64,000 bases of DNA from Bin87 sp965232895 (GTDB lineage Bacteria; Chloroflexota; Dehalococcoidia; Lucifugimonadales; UBA3495): assembly GCA_965232895.1 (NCBI GenBank), contig OZ247430.1:3100001-3164000 (forward strand), read 5' to 3'. The notes under the pieces are model-generated. The model had not been told where the DNA came from and searched no databases. It was given only the letters and a program-made list of their open reading frames with translations. Position numbers and translations under genes: made by a program. Shown here in pieces: positions 26,179 through 34,161 of the stretch; the first letter of the stretch is position 1; the number at the start of each line of letters is the position of its first letter.

Positions 26179-26238
26179 GCGGCCAAGATTGAAAACGCGG
26201 CGACGCCACAGAGCGTCCAGCAACACGGAGTAAGAGCG

Positions 26239-26913
26239 ATGGCGACGAAACGCAAGGGCGACGGCCTGTTGCTGGTTTACAGCGACGTGGCGCCGGAGAA
26301 CGACGAAGAGTACAACCGCTGGTACAACGAGGAGCACATCCCGGAGCGTCTGTCGATTCCGGGCGTGCTCGACGCGGCGCGCTACGAGGCGGTCCAGGGC
26401 GGCCCCAAGTACCTGGCGGTGTACGAGTTGGACAGCCACGAAGCGTGGTACTCGGACGAGTGGCAGAAGTGGCTGAAAGAACCCACGGAGTGGTCGCGGC
26501 GCATGTCCCCCAGCGTCATCGGCACGGAGTACATCCGCAACCTGTACAAGCGGGTGCATCCCCAGGAGCTATCCGAGGAGACGGCGCAGGCCGGCATGTC
26601 GCCATTGATCCTGGTGGGTCGGATGTCGATCCCGGACCACCTCGAGGCCAAGTGGAACGACGCCTACAACAACGAGCGGCTGCCGATGGCCGTGGACATC
26701 CCCGGCTACATCCGAGCCCGCCGGTTCCAGGCGGTGATGGGCGAGCCCAAGTACTCCACCGTTCACGAGATGGAATCGCTCGAGATCGCGGAAAGCGAAG
26801 CCTGGAAGAACTGGAGCGCCATCGTGACCCCGGTCTGGACTCACGAGGTGCGTCCGCACATGGTCCACGGCGAAGGATCACCCGGGATTTACCAGCGCAT
26901 CTTCCCGGAATAG
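26239..26913 (+). CDS. Tandem dimeric alpha-beta-barrel (EthD/DUF4286-like) protein
   Basis: 224 residues made of two copies of one module. Residues 7-80 (LLLVYSDVAPENDEEYNRWYNEEH, then GPKYLAVYELDS) and about 118-195 (LILVGRMSIPDHLEAKWNDAYNNE, then EPKYSTVHEMES) align along their length, so the gene arose by internal duplication. Each module has the ferredoxin-like fold of EthD-type and monooxygenase-associated proteins, with the conserved pattern of acidic and aromatic residues before a Glu-His/Glu-Arg. The ATG follows GGAG (26227-26230). Likely a small enzyme or binding protein acting on an organic compound. It is convergent with a flavoprotein gene, sharing a bidirectional terminator. Confidence 0.72.
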   Translation: MATKRKGDGLLLVYSDVAPENDEEYNRWYNEEHIPERLSIPGVLDAARYEAVQGGPKYLAVYELDSHEAWYSDEWQKWLKEPTEWSRRMSPSVIGTEYIRNLYKRVHPQELSEETAQAGMSPLILVGRMSIPDHLEAKWNDAYNNERLPMAVDIPGYIRARRFQAVMGEPKYSTVHEMESLEIAESEAWKNWSAIVTPVWTHEVRPHMVHGEGSPGIYQRIFPE

Positions 26914-26939
26914 GCGCCGTCACGCCTGGCGATCTGCAA

Positions 26940-26961
26940 GGGGCGGCCCGCGGGTCGCCCC
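26940..26961. terminator. Bidirectional hairpin between convergent genes
   Basis: GGGGCGGCCC (26940-26949) and GGGTCGCCCC (26952-26961) pair at 9 of 10 positions, followed by CTGGTTTTC on the plus strand. Confidence 0.6.
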
Positions 26962-26982
26962 CTGGTTTTCAACGCATATCGG

Positions 26983-28149
26983 TCAGGTGTAGAGGGATGC
27001 GGTGGTTTCGGCGCCCATCAGCGCCTGACCGCCGTGCTCGAAGTTGTTGGGCAGCCCGGATATGTGCTGTCCGCTCACGTGCAGGTCGCGGAAGAACCGT
27101 TCCAGCCCCACCGAGCGGTGAATGGCGTTGGTGCCGGCCACGTTGAACAGCCGGTCCACCACGTCCACCGAGCGACGGATGGCATGGGTTATGGCCAGCC
27201 GGGCCCGCACGGCCCGATCCATCAGGTCGGTCTTCTGGTGCACCTGGGCGTCCCACATACTGCCCACGGCGTCCAGCACGTAGGTGCGCGCCCCGTCCAA
27301 GATGGCCTCGCATTCCCCGTATGTGATCTGAACGTAGTTGCGGTCGCGCAGCAGCATGGGCGAGTTGGTGGTGCCAGCGCCGGTGGCCAGGTCGTGAAAG
27401 GCGTTCATCGCGCCGCGGGCCATGCCCAGCGCATTGGCCGCGGCCAGCGTCCAGCTGATCAGGATGGACGTCTGGGCCGGGTTGTACAGCGGGCCGGGAT
27501 GATACGACGGGTCGCCGCGCCGGTAACTGTGGCGCGCCGGCACGAACACGTTGGAATACTCGCAATCGTTGCTGGCGGTGCCGCGCATCCCCAGGGTCGT
27601 CCAGTTGTCGATCACCGTCCCGGATGCGACGGGCGCGACGACCACCTGCGTGGCCGGGCTGCCGTCATCGTTGCGCGCTGGCGACCCATCGTGTTTGAGC
27701 AGCCGGCAGTTCAGGAACAGCGCGGTGGAGTGGTCGATGCCGCTGAGGTAGTTCCAGCGTCCGTTGATGACGTACCCGCCCGCGGTGAGGGTCGCGGTGC
27801 CCTCGGGCCGGGCCGACCCGGAACCCAGCATGGCCGGAGGGTCGCCGAAGATCTCCTTGACGGCGTCGACGGTGAGGCGTGACAGCGCTGCGGTGATCGC
27901 GCTGCCATTGAACACGCACCACCCGGCGGACCCGTCGGCCCGGGATATGGTCTCCACGACCCGGAACGCGGTCAGTGGGTCCAGTTCGGGGCCGCCCAAT
28001 GCCTGCGGCGCGTACAGGCAGAACAGGTTGTGCGCTGCCATGCGGTCAGCCAACTCGGGCGGAAGTCGACACTCCGCGTCGATGCGGTCGAGGTTCGCCA
28101 GGATTTCCGGCACAAGGCTTTCGGCAACGCGGACCAGGTCTTCGGGCAT
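26983..28149 (-). CDS. Acyl-CoA-dehydrogenase-fold flavoprotein (group D monooxygenase-like)
   Basis: 388 residues of the acyl-CoA dehydrogenase fold. The middle beta domain (AGGYVINGRWNYLSGIDHS) and the C-terminal helix with RFFRDLHVSGQHI near residue 355 match the branch containing HsaA- and DszC-like two-component flavin monooxygenases rather than true acyl-CoA dehydrogenases; no catalytic glutamate typical of the latter was located. Such enzymes hydroxylate aromatic or heterocyclic compounds with FMNH2 or FADH2 supplied by a separate reductase, which is not encoded nearby. Soluble cytoplasmic enzyme; substrate unknown. Confidence 0.82.
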   Translation of the reverse strand: MPEDLVRVAESLVPEILANLDRIDAECRLPPELADRMAAHNLFCLYAPQALGGPELDPLTAFRVVETISRADGSAGWCVFNGSAITAALSRLTVDAVKEIFGDPPAMLGSGSARPEGTATLTAGGYVINGRWNYLSGIDHSTALFLNCRLLKHDGSPARNDDGSPATQVVVAPVASGTVIDNWTTLGMRGTASNDCEYSNVFVPARHSYRRGDPSYHPGPLYNPAQTSILISWTLAAANALGMARGAMNAFHDLATGAGTTNSPMLLRDRNYVQITYGECEAILDGARTYVLDAVGSMWDAQVHQKTDLMDRAVRARLAITHAIRRSVDVVDRLFNVAGTNAIHRSVGLERFFRDLHVSGQHISGLPNNFEHGGQALMGAETTASLYT

Positions 28150-28237
28150 TTGGCGGCTCCGTGGGTGATGCTGTTCCAGCCATTATAGCCGGGGTATAGG
28201 CACACCCCGTCAGCGGATAACCCAAGCCGTACCCGGC

Positions 28238-28541
28238 TATTCTCAACACGAGCTGGTAATCAGATCAGGTTCAGACATACTAAAGCTATGGAGTCCCGCA
28301 GCAGGGCCACGCTCTTGCCGTACCCCCTGGTCTGCCGCTGCCACCGGCGCAGTCGGTCCCGCAACCGGGAATGGGTCCCTTCGTTCCGGTTCACTTCGCT
28401 ACCCTTCCCCGTGCGATGCCGGTTGGCAGGCAGCCACTCATAAACCCGGTAATGATCGCTGCGGTAACGCTCCGCTTCCGGCAGCCTTTCGCAGAGGCGA
28501 TAGAACAGCCAATTTTACATAACCAGCGCGTGTTGAGAATA
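28238..28541 (-). mobile_element. Internally deleted IS1-family element
   Basis: The region is bounded by 23-base inverted repeats (28238-28260 and 28519-28541; consensus TATTCTCAACACGNGCTGGT) that agree at about 21 positions. Between them only the C-terminal part of a transposase remains. The right end, where the transposase N-terminus should begin, is intact, so the missing coding part was lost by internal deletion. The element can no longer move itself but could be mobilised by a related transposase. Confidence 0.75.
28260..28514 (-). pseudogene. IS1-family transposase, C-terminal fragment
   Basis: About 83 codons in one open minus-strand frame between two stop codons (TAA at 28512-28514, TGA at 28260-28262), with no start codon. 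Recognisable segments are RLPEAERYRSDHYRVYEWLP, NRHRTGKGSEVNRNEGTHS, RLRDRLRRWQRQTRGYGKSV and ALLRDSIALV, which correspond to the conserved C-terminal DDE-domain end of IS1-family transposases (VGKGxxVNRNEGxHSxLR and TxGYxKS). The catalytic N-terminal portion is absent. It lies inside the inverted repeats of the deleted element. Confidence 0.8.
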
Positions 28542-28618
28542 CCAACAAAAGGCAAAGCCTGACCAAGAGAATGGTATAAGATCAACCTTCCGGTATGCCG
28601 AGGCTGATGTCCCCGCCC

Positions 28619-29704
28619 TCAGGAAATCCTGGATCTGGCGCCGAAGTACCAGGCAGCGAAAAGGGTCCCCAAGACGCTGATCACGGCGATCACGATGAGT
28701 ATGATGCGCGCTGTGTAGATTGTCTGCTGGGCGGAAGCGGAGGCTGTGTTGGCATCCGATTCCTGGCGCACATCCTCCACCAAAGCGGACACTTCGACGA
28801 GCAACTCTTCAAGTATTTGTTCGTTGGCGACCAACAGCCCACGCTCCGCGTCAGACAGCTGCAGACGGACGTCCGCTTCGTCCCAGACGTTTTCCGGTCC
28901 TCTCGCGTAATCCAACATTCGATCGAGGAGCGGTATCGCTTCCGGGTGCAGATTTGAAGAGCCGTTCTCGGACAGATACCCCATGCTTGCCTCAAGGCGC
29001 TGTGCCGACGACTCGTAGTCCTCCTGAAGTGAAACCAAGAGGTGACGGGACGGATAGACACCTGCGGCCCGAAGCATGGACCCGGCCGGCCATTGGGAAG
29101 CTGAAAGATTCGAAATATGATAGAGCTGTTCAATTTCCTTCGAAATTGGGGCCGATGCCGGCTCAACCGGAGTACCCGACGCATCATAGTTCGTTAGCAT
29201 GTAATGGATCTGGTCATCCAGGCTGCTGTCCAAAGCTGCTACCAGATGTTTGGCAAACCCGTACCGGAGCTCTCGCAATTCGGCTGTGCCCTTGTTGATC
29301 AGCCGGGCCAGTTCCGGTCGACCACTTTCGATTCGTCCGGTGTTAGACACCAGGGAGTTGGCGATGTCCCGAATTCGGGCCGTTCGTCCCTCGCGTTCGT
29401 ACTGCTCGAGAATGGCTAAATGTTCTTGCAGCGCGGCGCTGTTGCTGGCGATGGCGTCGGAGATCTCGGACAGGGCCTGCGGTGTTATGCCGATAGCGGT
29501 CGGGGTCGAGCTGGCGGATACCAGCGAACCGGAGTGTCGCGCTACGCCAAACGCGGCAGCCAGGACTAATGTGTCGTCGTTGGAGGCGAGCCTGCTTTCC
29601 AATCGCTCAATGATAACCCATCCTATTACTGCCGCCGCCACGACAATTACCAGAGCGGCCCCCGCAGTGAGGGCAATAGGCGTGGAAATACGGAACTGTC
29701 TCAT
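28619..29704 (-). CDS. Membrane-anchored sensor-like protein without output domain
   Basis: 361 residues: transmembrane helix near residues 10-34, a large helical extracytoplasmic domain (about 35-330), a second transmembrane helix (about 333-355) and only six or so cytoplasmic residues. The outside domain is made of long amphipathic helices, like the helical-bundle sensing domains of histidine kinases and chemoreceptors, but HAMP, kinase and methylation regions are all missing. GGAG precedes the ATG, which lies 18 bases after the stop of the LivK-type receptor gene, so both are co-translated. It may pass the receptor's ligand state to another membrane partner. Family not recognised. Confidence 0.6.
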   Translation of the reverse strand: MRQFRISTPIALTAGAALVIVVAAAVIGWVIIERLESRLASNDDTLVLAAAFGVARHSGSLVSASSTPTAIGITPQALSEISDAIASNSAALQEHLAILEQYEREGRTARIRDIANSLVSNTGRIESGRPELARLINKGTAELRELRYGFAKHLVAALDSSLDDQIHYMLTNYDASGTPVEPASAPISKEIEQLYHISNLSASQWPAGSMLRAAGVYPSRHLLVSLQEDYESSAQRLEASMGYLSENGSSNLHPEAIPLLDRMLDYARGPENVWDEADVRLQLSDAERGLLVANEQILEELLVEVSALVEDVRQESDANTASASAQQTIYTARIILIVIAVISVLGTLFAAWYFGARSRIS

Positions 29705-29722
29705 TGTATTGCCGCTCCAATT

Positions 29723-30973
29723 CTAAGGCACCAGACGGAGTTTCCCGTCCTCGCCTATCACAGTCAACAGCACGGCGTCCGAACCCTGGTTGTCGGCCGG
29801 TCCGTACTGGAGTTGGAAGCCATCGATATCGAATGGGTCAGGTTTAGAATAGAAGCTGAGGAAACAATCCCGGCTGAGTTCGCGGCCGCAGGCTTCCAGC
29901 CCGATGATGGTCAGGCGTCCGGCCAGATATCCCTCCAGGGAAACAAACCCGGGTACCGCATCGGGGTCATAATCCGTGAGGGCGGCCTGGTAAGCCCTGA
30001 TCACAGGCGTTCCGGTGTCCTCCGGCAAAGGAACCACCTGAGTGACATAAATGCCCGACGCGCCCGGACCCAGCGCTTCCGACAGGGCATCGGTTCCGAC
30101 GAAAGACACTGTCGCGAAGACCATATCCGAATGCTCACGAGCTCTGGTGATCATTTCAGCTACCGGGGTATATGCGCCAATGAGGATCAGCGCTTCCGGG
30201 TCGGCCGCAGTTATGTTGAGCAACGCGAACTTTACCGCAGACGTATTGCGTCGATAGTACCAGGTTGCCACCGGAGACAGTCCGCGACGCTCCAGCGCCA
30301 GGCGGGATCCCGTGAGTCCAGCCGCGCCAAACGAGTCGTTCTGATACATCACGGCGATGCGGGTCAGCCCCAACTCTTCGGTCAAATGGGCGACAATTGC
30401 CTCGGTCTCCTGGTAATAGGACGCCCTGAGGTTGACCACGTTGTCCAGATCCGGAGAGCGCAGGAACTCAGCGCCGGTGAAAGGAGCGACGAATGGCACA
30501 CCGTCGATTTCGGTCAACGGCAGGATGGACCGGGATGTGGGCGTTCCGACCTCGCCGACCAGAGCGAAGACCTTGTCGACGTTGGTCAACCGCCTGGTGT
30601 TGTCGAACGCCAGGTCCGGTTCATAAGAATCGTCCAGGCTGGTCAGTTCAAGGCTGCGCCCATGGATGCCGCCCGCCCCATTGGCTTCGTGGAACGCGGC
30701 TTCAATCCCGAGCTTGAATTCAGTGCCAAGTTGCTGGGCCGGGCCGCTCAGCGCGGCGGACTGTCCAAAGTGGATACGATCATCGAATATACCGGGATCG
30801 CCGGCGTCGGCAACCGCATCCACGGCTGAACCGGCCGTGGATGCCGCCCCACCGTTCGATTGAGAGGTGTCAGGCGCACCGGTGCAACCGCTCCCCAAGA
30901 TAAACGCCGCCAGTATTGCGGCTGCTACCAGAGTAAAGTTGCGAAGCGCCAATCTGCCGGTCATTGTATCCAT
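29723..30973 (-). CDS. LivK/urea-type periplasmic-binding lipoprotein
   Basis: About 416 residues of the type 1 periplasmic-binding fold used by branched-chain amino acid and amide receptors. The ATG at 30973 with GAGGG just upstream was chosen; TTG at 30994 is the longer option. The signal peptide ends in lipobox ILGSGC with Cys30 lipidated. The domain starts at IHFGQSAALSGPAQQLG and includes VFALVGEVGTPTSRSILPL, a family hallmark. No Liv permease or ATPase genes are near; instead the downstream gene encodes a membrane sensor-like protein. So it is likely a ligand sensor rather than an importer component. Confidence 0.85.
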   Translation of the reverse strand: MDTMTGRLALRNFTLVAAAILAAFILGSGCTGAPDTSQSNGGAASTAGSAVDAVADAGDPGIFDDRIHFGQSAALSGPAQQLGTEFKLGIEAAFHEANGAGGIHGRSLELTSLDDSYEPDLAFDNTRRLTNVDKVFALVGEVGTPTSRSILPLTEIDGVPFVAPFTGAEFLRSPDLDNVVNLRASYYQETEAIVAHLTEELGLTRIAVMYQNDSFGAAGLTGSRLALERRGLSPVATWYYRRNTSAVKFALLNITAADPEALILIGAYTPVAEMITRAREHSDMVFATVSFVGTDALSEALGPGASGIYVTQVVPLPEDTGTPVIRAYQAALTDYDPDAVPGFVSLEGYLAGRLTIIGLEACGRELSRDCFLSFYSKPDPFDIDGFQLQYGPADNQGSDAVLLTVIGEDGKLRLVP

Positions 30974-31176
30974 TGCGCCCTCACTGCTCACCAAGCGCCG
31001 CTACGGCAAGTCCCAGGGTGGCATCAATTGCCATCGATATTATCACGCAGCACAGGCTTGGCGCATCGACCGTCAGGCGATTTTAAGTGGACTTCCGTGA
31101 GCCGCGGCATCTGTCAAGGGTGATTGTCGCAACGTAGCAGGCAGGATAGAGGCCGTCCATCTTGAAGGGTTGGTTT

Positions 31177-32919
31177 TCATCGCGCCGCGCCGATGGCAAT
31201 CGTAACGATGTCAACCTCTCGGTATTGATGGTGGGTTACTGACCGAGCATGATGGCGCAATAGCCGCAATGGCAGTTCCTGTGCCAGGTCGTCGTGCGGA
31301 ACGGCGTCATCTGATGCCACGTCCGGCAGGAAAGCAATGCGATCTTCCAGGTTGGCAGCCCCGGTGGGGCCCGTGATGAATTCCAGGACCACGCCGGAAG
31401 CGGAGCTGTTGGCCTTGATTAGAAGTCTCCGACTTTCGGTATGGCCCTGGCTCAGGATTAAGAATGTTTCTTCTGCCACTGCCTGGAGGCGCTCGTTCGA
31501 CTCTTGGCTCAAGTTCCGATCATTCGCGAAGGAGTTCAGGAATCGCTGCATCCCCTCCAGCGCGCTATCGTCAAACGTAGTCTGGAACCTGTGAGGTCTG
31601 GATGTGAAATTCACGACGCTGTTCAGCACTACCACGGTGATCCCACCGGACACAATCGCGTTTTGGAGGGCATAGCCGGCGAAACTCCCTGCCGGAAGTG
31701 GTATCAGGCCAAACTGAAAGGCAATTCCGGTGATGACTGAAATGCCCACGACCATGCCGCGCTGGTAATCCATCTGGTCACGGAGTGTCAGCCGCACCCC
31801 CTCCATGAAAAGGTGGGCCATGCTAACCACCACTATCATTGAGATAACGGCAGTGGGGATCCCGGCAAGCAACGCCCAAAGCTTGGGGATCAGGGCAACT
31901 ATGATGAACGCCGATCCACCGATGACGCCTACGATGCGAGCGGCGCAACCGGTGCGCCAGATGAACGCGGTGCTTTCGGCCGTCAAGTTCATCGGGATTA
32001 CGGAGAGCAGACCACACAGGATATTTCCCATCGAAATCGCTATCGAGTTGCCCTGCGCCCTGCGGTAATCCAGTGCGCTGGCATTCCTCCACGAGGCTTG
32101 CTGGGTTGTCAAACTGGCCGCCGAAGCTTGCAACACTCCGATAGCGGCGACGGACAGGAATGCCGGCAAAAGTGACCAGAAGGCAGGACCGAATTCAAAG
32201 CCCAGTCCCGGCCAGCCTGCCACGGGAATTCCGACCAGTGGGACGGAACGGAACGGTTCAAGATCGTAGATGCCGAGCGCGCCGGCAATGATCCAACCAA
32301 CCCCAATGGCGACCATCGGCGCCCAAGTGCGCAACTGGAGGTTGCCCTTGATTATCAGCACAGCGCCGACAGCGAAAGTCGCAAACATGCAAACCGGGCC
32401 GGCGAAAGGCCTCCCTCCCGTTGGGGAAAGATCTATGTTGCCAATCACACCGGCTGCCACCGTGATGAGCAGCAGGACTATAATGGTCCCATTGACGGTT
32501 GGAGTGATGACGCGCCGGAGCATCGACAAGCGCAGCGAGATTGCCAGTTGAAAGAGGCTGGAAACCACCACCAGGGCGATCAGTGTTTTGAAACCTCCCT
32601 GCTGGATCGCTATGATGCCAAAGGGAATCGCCACCGCGGCCGGCTGGGTGGTGGCCATAAGGCCGGAACCGAATGGACCGACGCGAAATGAGGGCAGGAT
32701 CATCCCCAGGCCGCTCATTATCAGCATGGCGAAGATACCCCAGGCTATTTCGTCAAGACTGCCCCCGCCCTCACGGATCACTATCACCGGAAGCAGCACT
32801 GCTCCCGGCCAGCGCGTCACGAATAGCTGCGCCCCCAGGCTTGCCGAAACCAGCAGCGGCGGACGCTCGTTCGGTTCGTAACGAGGATGTCCGGAAGGGG
32901 TGCGCCCGTGAATAGCCAT
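31177..32919 (-). CDS. NCS2-type nucleobase permease fused to an RsbW/HATPase-like domain
   Basis: 580 residues. Residues about 20-435 form a xanthine/uracil-permease-type (NCS2) transporter with 10-14 helices, including the region FSVAAIGVLQASAASLTTQQ and the short motif GLLSVIPMNLTAEST in place of the usual NCS2 loop. Residues about 445-575 are cytoplasmic (ALEGMQRFLNSFANDR, AVAEETFLILSQ, DIVTIAI) and have the length and secondary-structure pattern of GHKL ATPases of the anti-sigma-factor kind, but the N-box Asn and the glycine-rich G-boxes are degraded. The start lies in a triplicated 17-bp repeat. Role: solute-sensing or regulated transport, inferred. Confidence 0.72.
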   Translation of the reverse strand: MAIHGRTPSGHPRYEPNERPPLLVSASLGAQLFVTRWPGAVLLPVIVIREGGGSLDEIAWGIFAMLIMSGLGMILPSFRVGPFGSGLMATTQPAAVAIPFGIIAIQQGGFKTLIALVVVSSLFQLAISLRLSMLRRVITPTVNGTIIVLLLITVAAGVIGNIDLSPTGGRPFAGPVCMFATFAVGAVLIIKGNLQLRTWAPMVAIGVGWIIAGALGIYDLEPFRSVPLVGIPVAGWPGLGFEFGPAFWSLLPAFLSVAAIGVLQASAASLTTQQASWRNASALDYRRAQGNSIAISMGNILCGLLSVIPMNLTAESTAFIWRTGCAARIVGVIGGSAFIIVALIPKLWALLAGIPTAVISMIVVVSMAHLFMEGVRLTLRDQMDYQRGMVVGISVITGIAFQFGLIPLPAGSFAGYALQNAIVSGGITVVVLNSVVNFTSRPHRFQTTFDDSALEGMQRFLNSFANDRNLSQESNERLQAVAEETFLILSQGHTESRRLLIKANSSASGVVLEFITGPTGAANLEDRIAFLPDVASDDAVPHDDLAQELPLRLLRHHARSVTHHQYREVDIVTIAIGAAR

Positions 32920-32966
32920 CAGCCTCCGCCGGCCATCAGCCTCCGCCGGCCATCAGCCTCCGCCGG
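32916..32966 (-). repeat. 17-bp tandem repeat that triplicates the ribosome binding site and start codon
   Basis: Three exact units (32916-32932, 32933-32949, 32950-32966). On the minus strand each reads CCGGCGGAGGCTGATGG, so each contains GGAGG followed three bases later by ATG. Because 17 is not a multiple of three, the ATGs lie in three different frames; only the last is in frame with the permease. Copy number could tune translation. Confidence 0.85.
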
Positions 32967-33032
32967 AAAGGCCGGCACGCGCCGCAGACTTACATCATTG
33001 GAGTTTCAGGTGTCAACCTGCGATGAGAGCTC

Positions 33033-33214
33033 ACGCGTACCAATTTTGTCTTTTACATCGATGCACCGGATGAACAGGGTTTGATTGATTATTGTGAACG
33101 CTTCCGCACTCTTGACGATGCTGAAAATTGAACACCCCACCTGCACGCCATCATCCGGTCTATCCTGTTTATCGATGTAAATTGGCTCCCGTCGTCGTCA
33201 AACTGGGTACGCAT
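33033..33214. repeat. Interspersed inverted-end element C (about 182 bp)
   Basis: Ends are ACGCGTACCAATTTT (33033-33047) and AAACTGGGTACGCAT (33200-33214). The interior is almost the same as element D at 38.5 kb. It also has an inner inverted pair, TTTACATCGATG near the left and CATCGATGTAAA-like (TTATCGATGTAAA) near the right. One copy of CACCGGATGAACAGGG is present. Confidence 0.75.
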
Positions 33215-33253
33215 GGGGGAACCCAGAGACCTCCGCTAATGGAAACGTTCTGG

Positions 33254-33317
33254 ATTCCCGCTTTCGCGGGAATGACGAACAGGCGGGAATGACGAACAGG
33301 CGGGAATGACGAACAGG
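33254..33317. repeat. ATTCCCGC hairpin with three 17-bp tandem copies
   Basis: A hairpin GGATTCCCGCTTTCGCGGGAAT (written here as arms ATTCCCGC and GCGGGAAT) leads into CGGGAATGACGAACAGG repeated exactly at 33267-33283, 33284-33300 and 33301-33317. The hairpin type is widespread in bacterial genomes. Confidence 0.9.
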
Positions 33318-33353
33318 GTTGTGGGCCACCGTCAGAGACTTTGAAAAGGCCCA

Positions 33354-33443
33354 GGGCCGGCCTGTACGCCTGCGGGCCGTCGCACCGAAGAGCCGATACA
33401 AAGATGAAGGCCGCGGGCCGGCCTGTACGCCTGCGGGGCGTCG
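33354..33443. repeat. Pair of 29-bp direct repeats
   Basis: 33354-33382 and 33415-33443 match at 28 of 29 bases (core GCCTGTACGCCTGCGG), 61 bases apart, just upstream of tRNA-Ser. No coding function visible. Confidence 0.85.
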
Positions 33444-33469
33444 GCTTTACAATGGATGTCCGGCGCTGC

Positions 33470-33557
33470 GGAGGGATGGCAGAGTGGACGATTGCGACGG
33501 TCTTGAAAACCGTTAACCCTCACGGGTTCGTGGGTTCGAATCCCACTCCCTCCGCCA
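33470..33557 (+). tRNA. tRNA-Ser (anticodon UGA)
   Basis: 88 bases including an encoded CCA (33555-33557). Acceptor arms GGAGGGA (33470-33476) and TCCCTCC (33547-33553) pair fully. The anticodon stem-loop ACGGT-CTTGAAA-ACCGT exposes TGA, reading UCA/UCG-type serine codons (UCA best). A long variable arm (CCCTCACGGG) and the T arm GTGGG-TTCGAAT-CCCAC complete a type II tRNA. Confidence 0.96.
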
Positions 33558-33574
33558 ATTGGGCAATGGCCCGA

Positions 33575-34018
33575 TCACCACTGCAAGCCGGGCTCCCGCT
33601 CCTGCAACAATTCTCCGAACAGGGTGAGCACCTGGTCGATGCGCAGCACGACGATGGCGCCGACGCTGTCCTGCAGGTAGCGTTCGTTCACCAGACCCGA
33701 TTCCAGCAGCTGGTCGGTCATGTCCTCGAACACCTGCCCATCGCGGTGCACGGTGGCGGTGCAGCGGAACTTCCAGCCAGCGTCCTTGTCCGTGTTGCGG
33801 AACAGGACGATGACCTTCGGGTTCTCCTCGATGTGGTCCAGGGGGTCCCGGCCGGTTCGGTCGCGGTAGATCAGGGTATCATCGCCGACGGTGAGCACGG
33901 TTCCGATGTAGCCGCAGTTGGGCGTCCCGTCATCGGAAGCAGTCGCCACGATGCAGGGGTAGCCGTCGTCTCGGGCCCGGTTGATCAGGCTCGACATTTC
34001 CTCGGTCAACTGGATCAT
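33575..34018 (-). CDS. Pyridoxamine 5'-phosphate oxidase-family protein
   Basis: 147 residues with the FMN-binding split-barrel fold. The ATG at 34018 has GGAGGGGG upstream; a longer frame above it is unsupported. The segment PCIVATASDDGTPNCGYIGTV followed by ENPKVIVLFRNTDKDAGWKFRCTATV (each conserved in part) marks the PNPOx-like family, which binds FMN, F420 or heme. True PdxH catalytic residues are not evident, so it is probably an FMN- or F420-linked reductase of small molecules. It is convergent with tRNA-Ser and stands alone. Confidence 0.82.
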   Translation of the reverse strand: MIQLTEEMSSLINRARDDGYPCIVATASDDGTPNCGYIGTVLTVGDDTLIYRDRTGRDPLDHIEENPKVIVLFRNTDKDAGWKFRCTATVHRDGQVFEDMTDQLLESGLVNERYLQDSVGAIVVLRIDQVLTLFGELLQEREPGLQW

Positions 34019-34161
34019 CTCAACCCCCTCCGGTTGCCGGTGATCATCCGGCGTTGATGTACTCCACCGCCCGACGGTGGCTATCGAGCAGTCCGGGAAC
34101 CCGCGCCGGGTCGGTACGGCCCCAACCGCATTCGCTGGCCACGGTGTTCTGGTGTAGCCGA

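Larger units (their letters stand above)
32967..33469. other. Repeat-rich non-coding stretch before tRNA-Ser
   Basis: About 500 bases without a gene, holding repeat element C, a triplicated 17-bp unit and a pair of 29-bp direct repeats; each is listed separately. Confidence 0.7.

Noticed and set aside
32916..33443. CRISPR array
   Set aside because: The repeats are contiguous 17-bp units or a single pair; there are no regular spacers and no cas genes.
33341..34057. 238-codon plus-strand frame crossing tRNA-Ser
   Set aside because: Its MAEWTIATVLKTV...GSNPTPSA segment is the well-known translation of a tRNA-Ser gene; the rest is antisense to the PNPOx-like gene.
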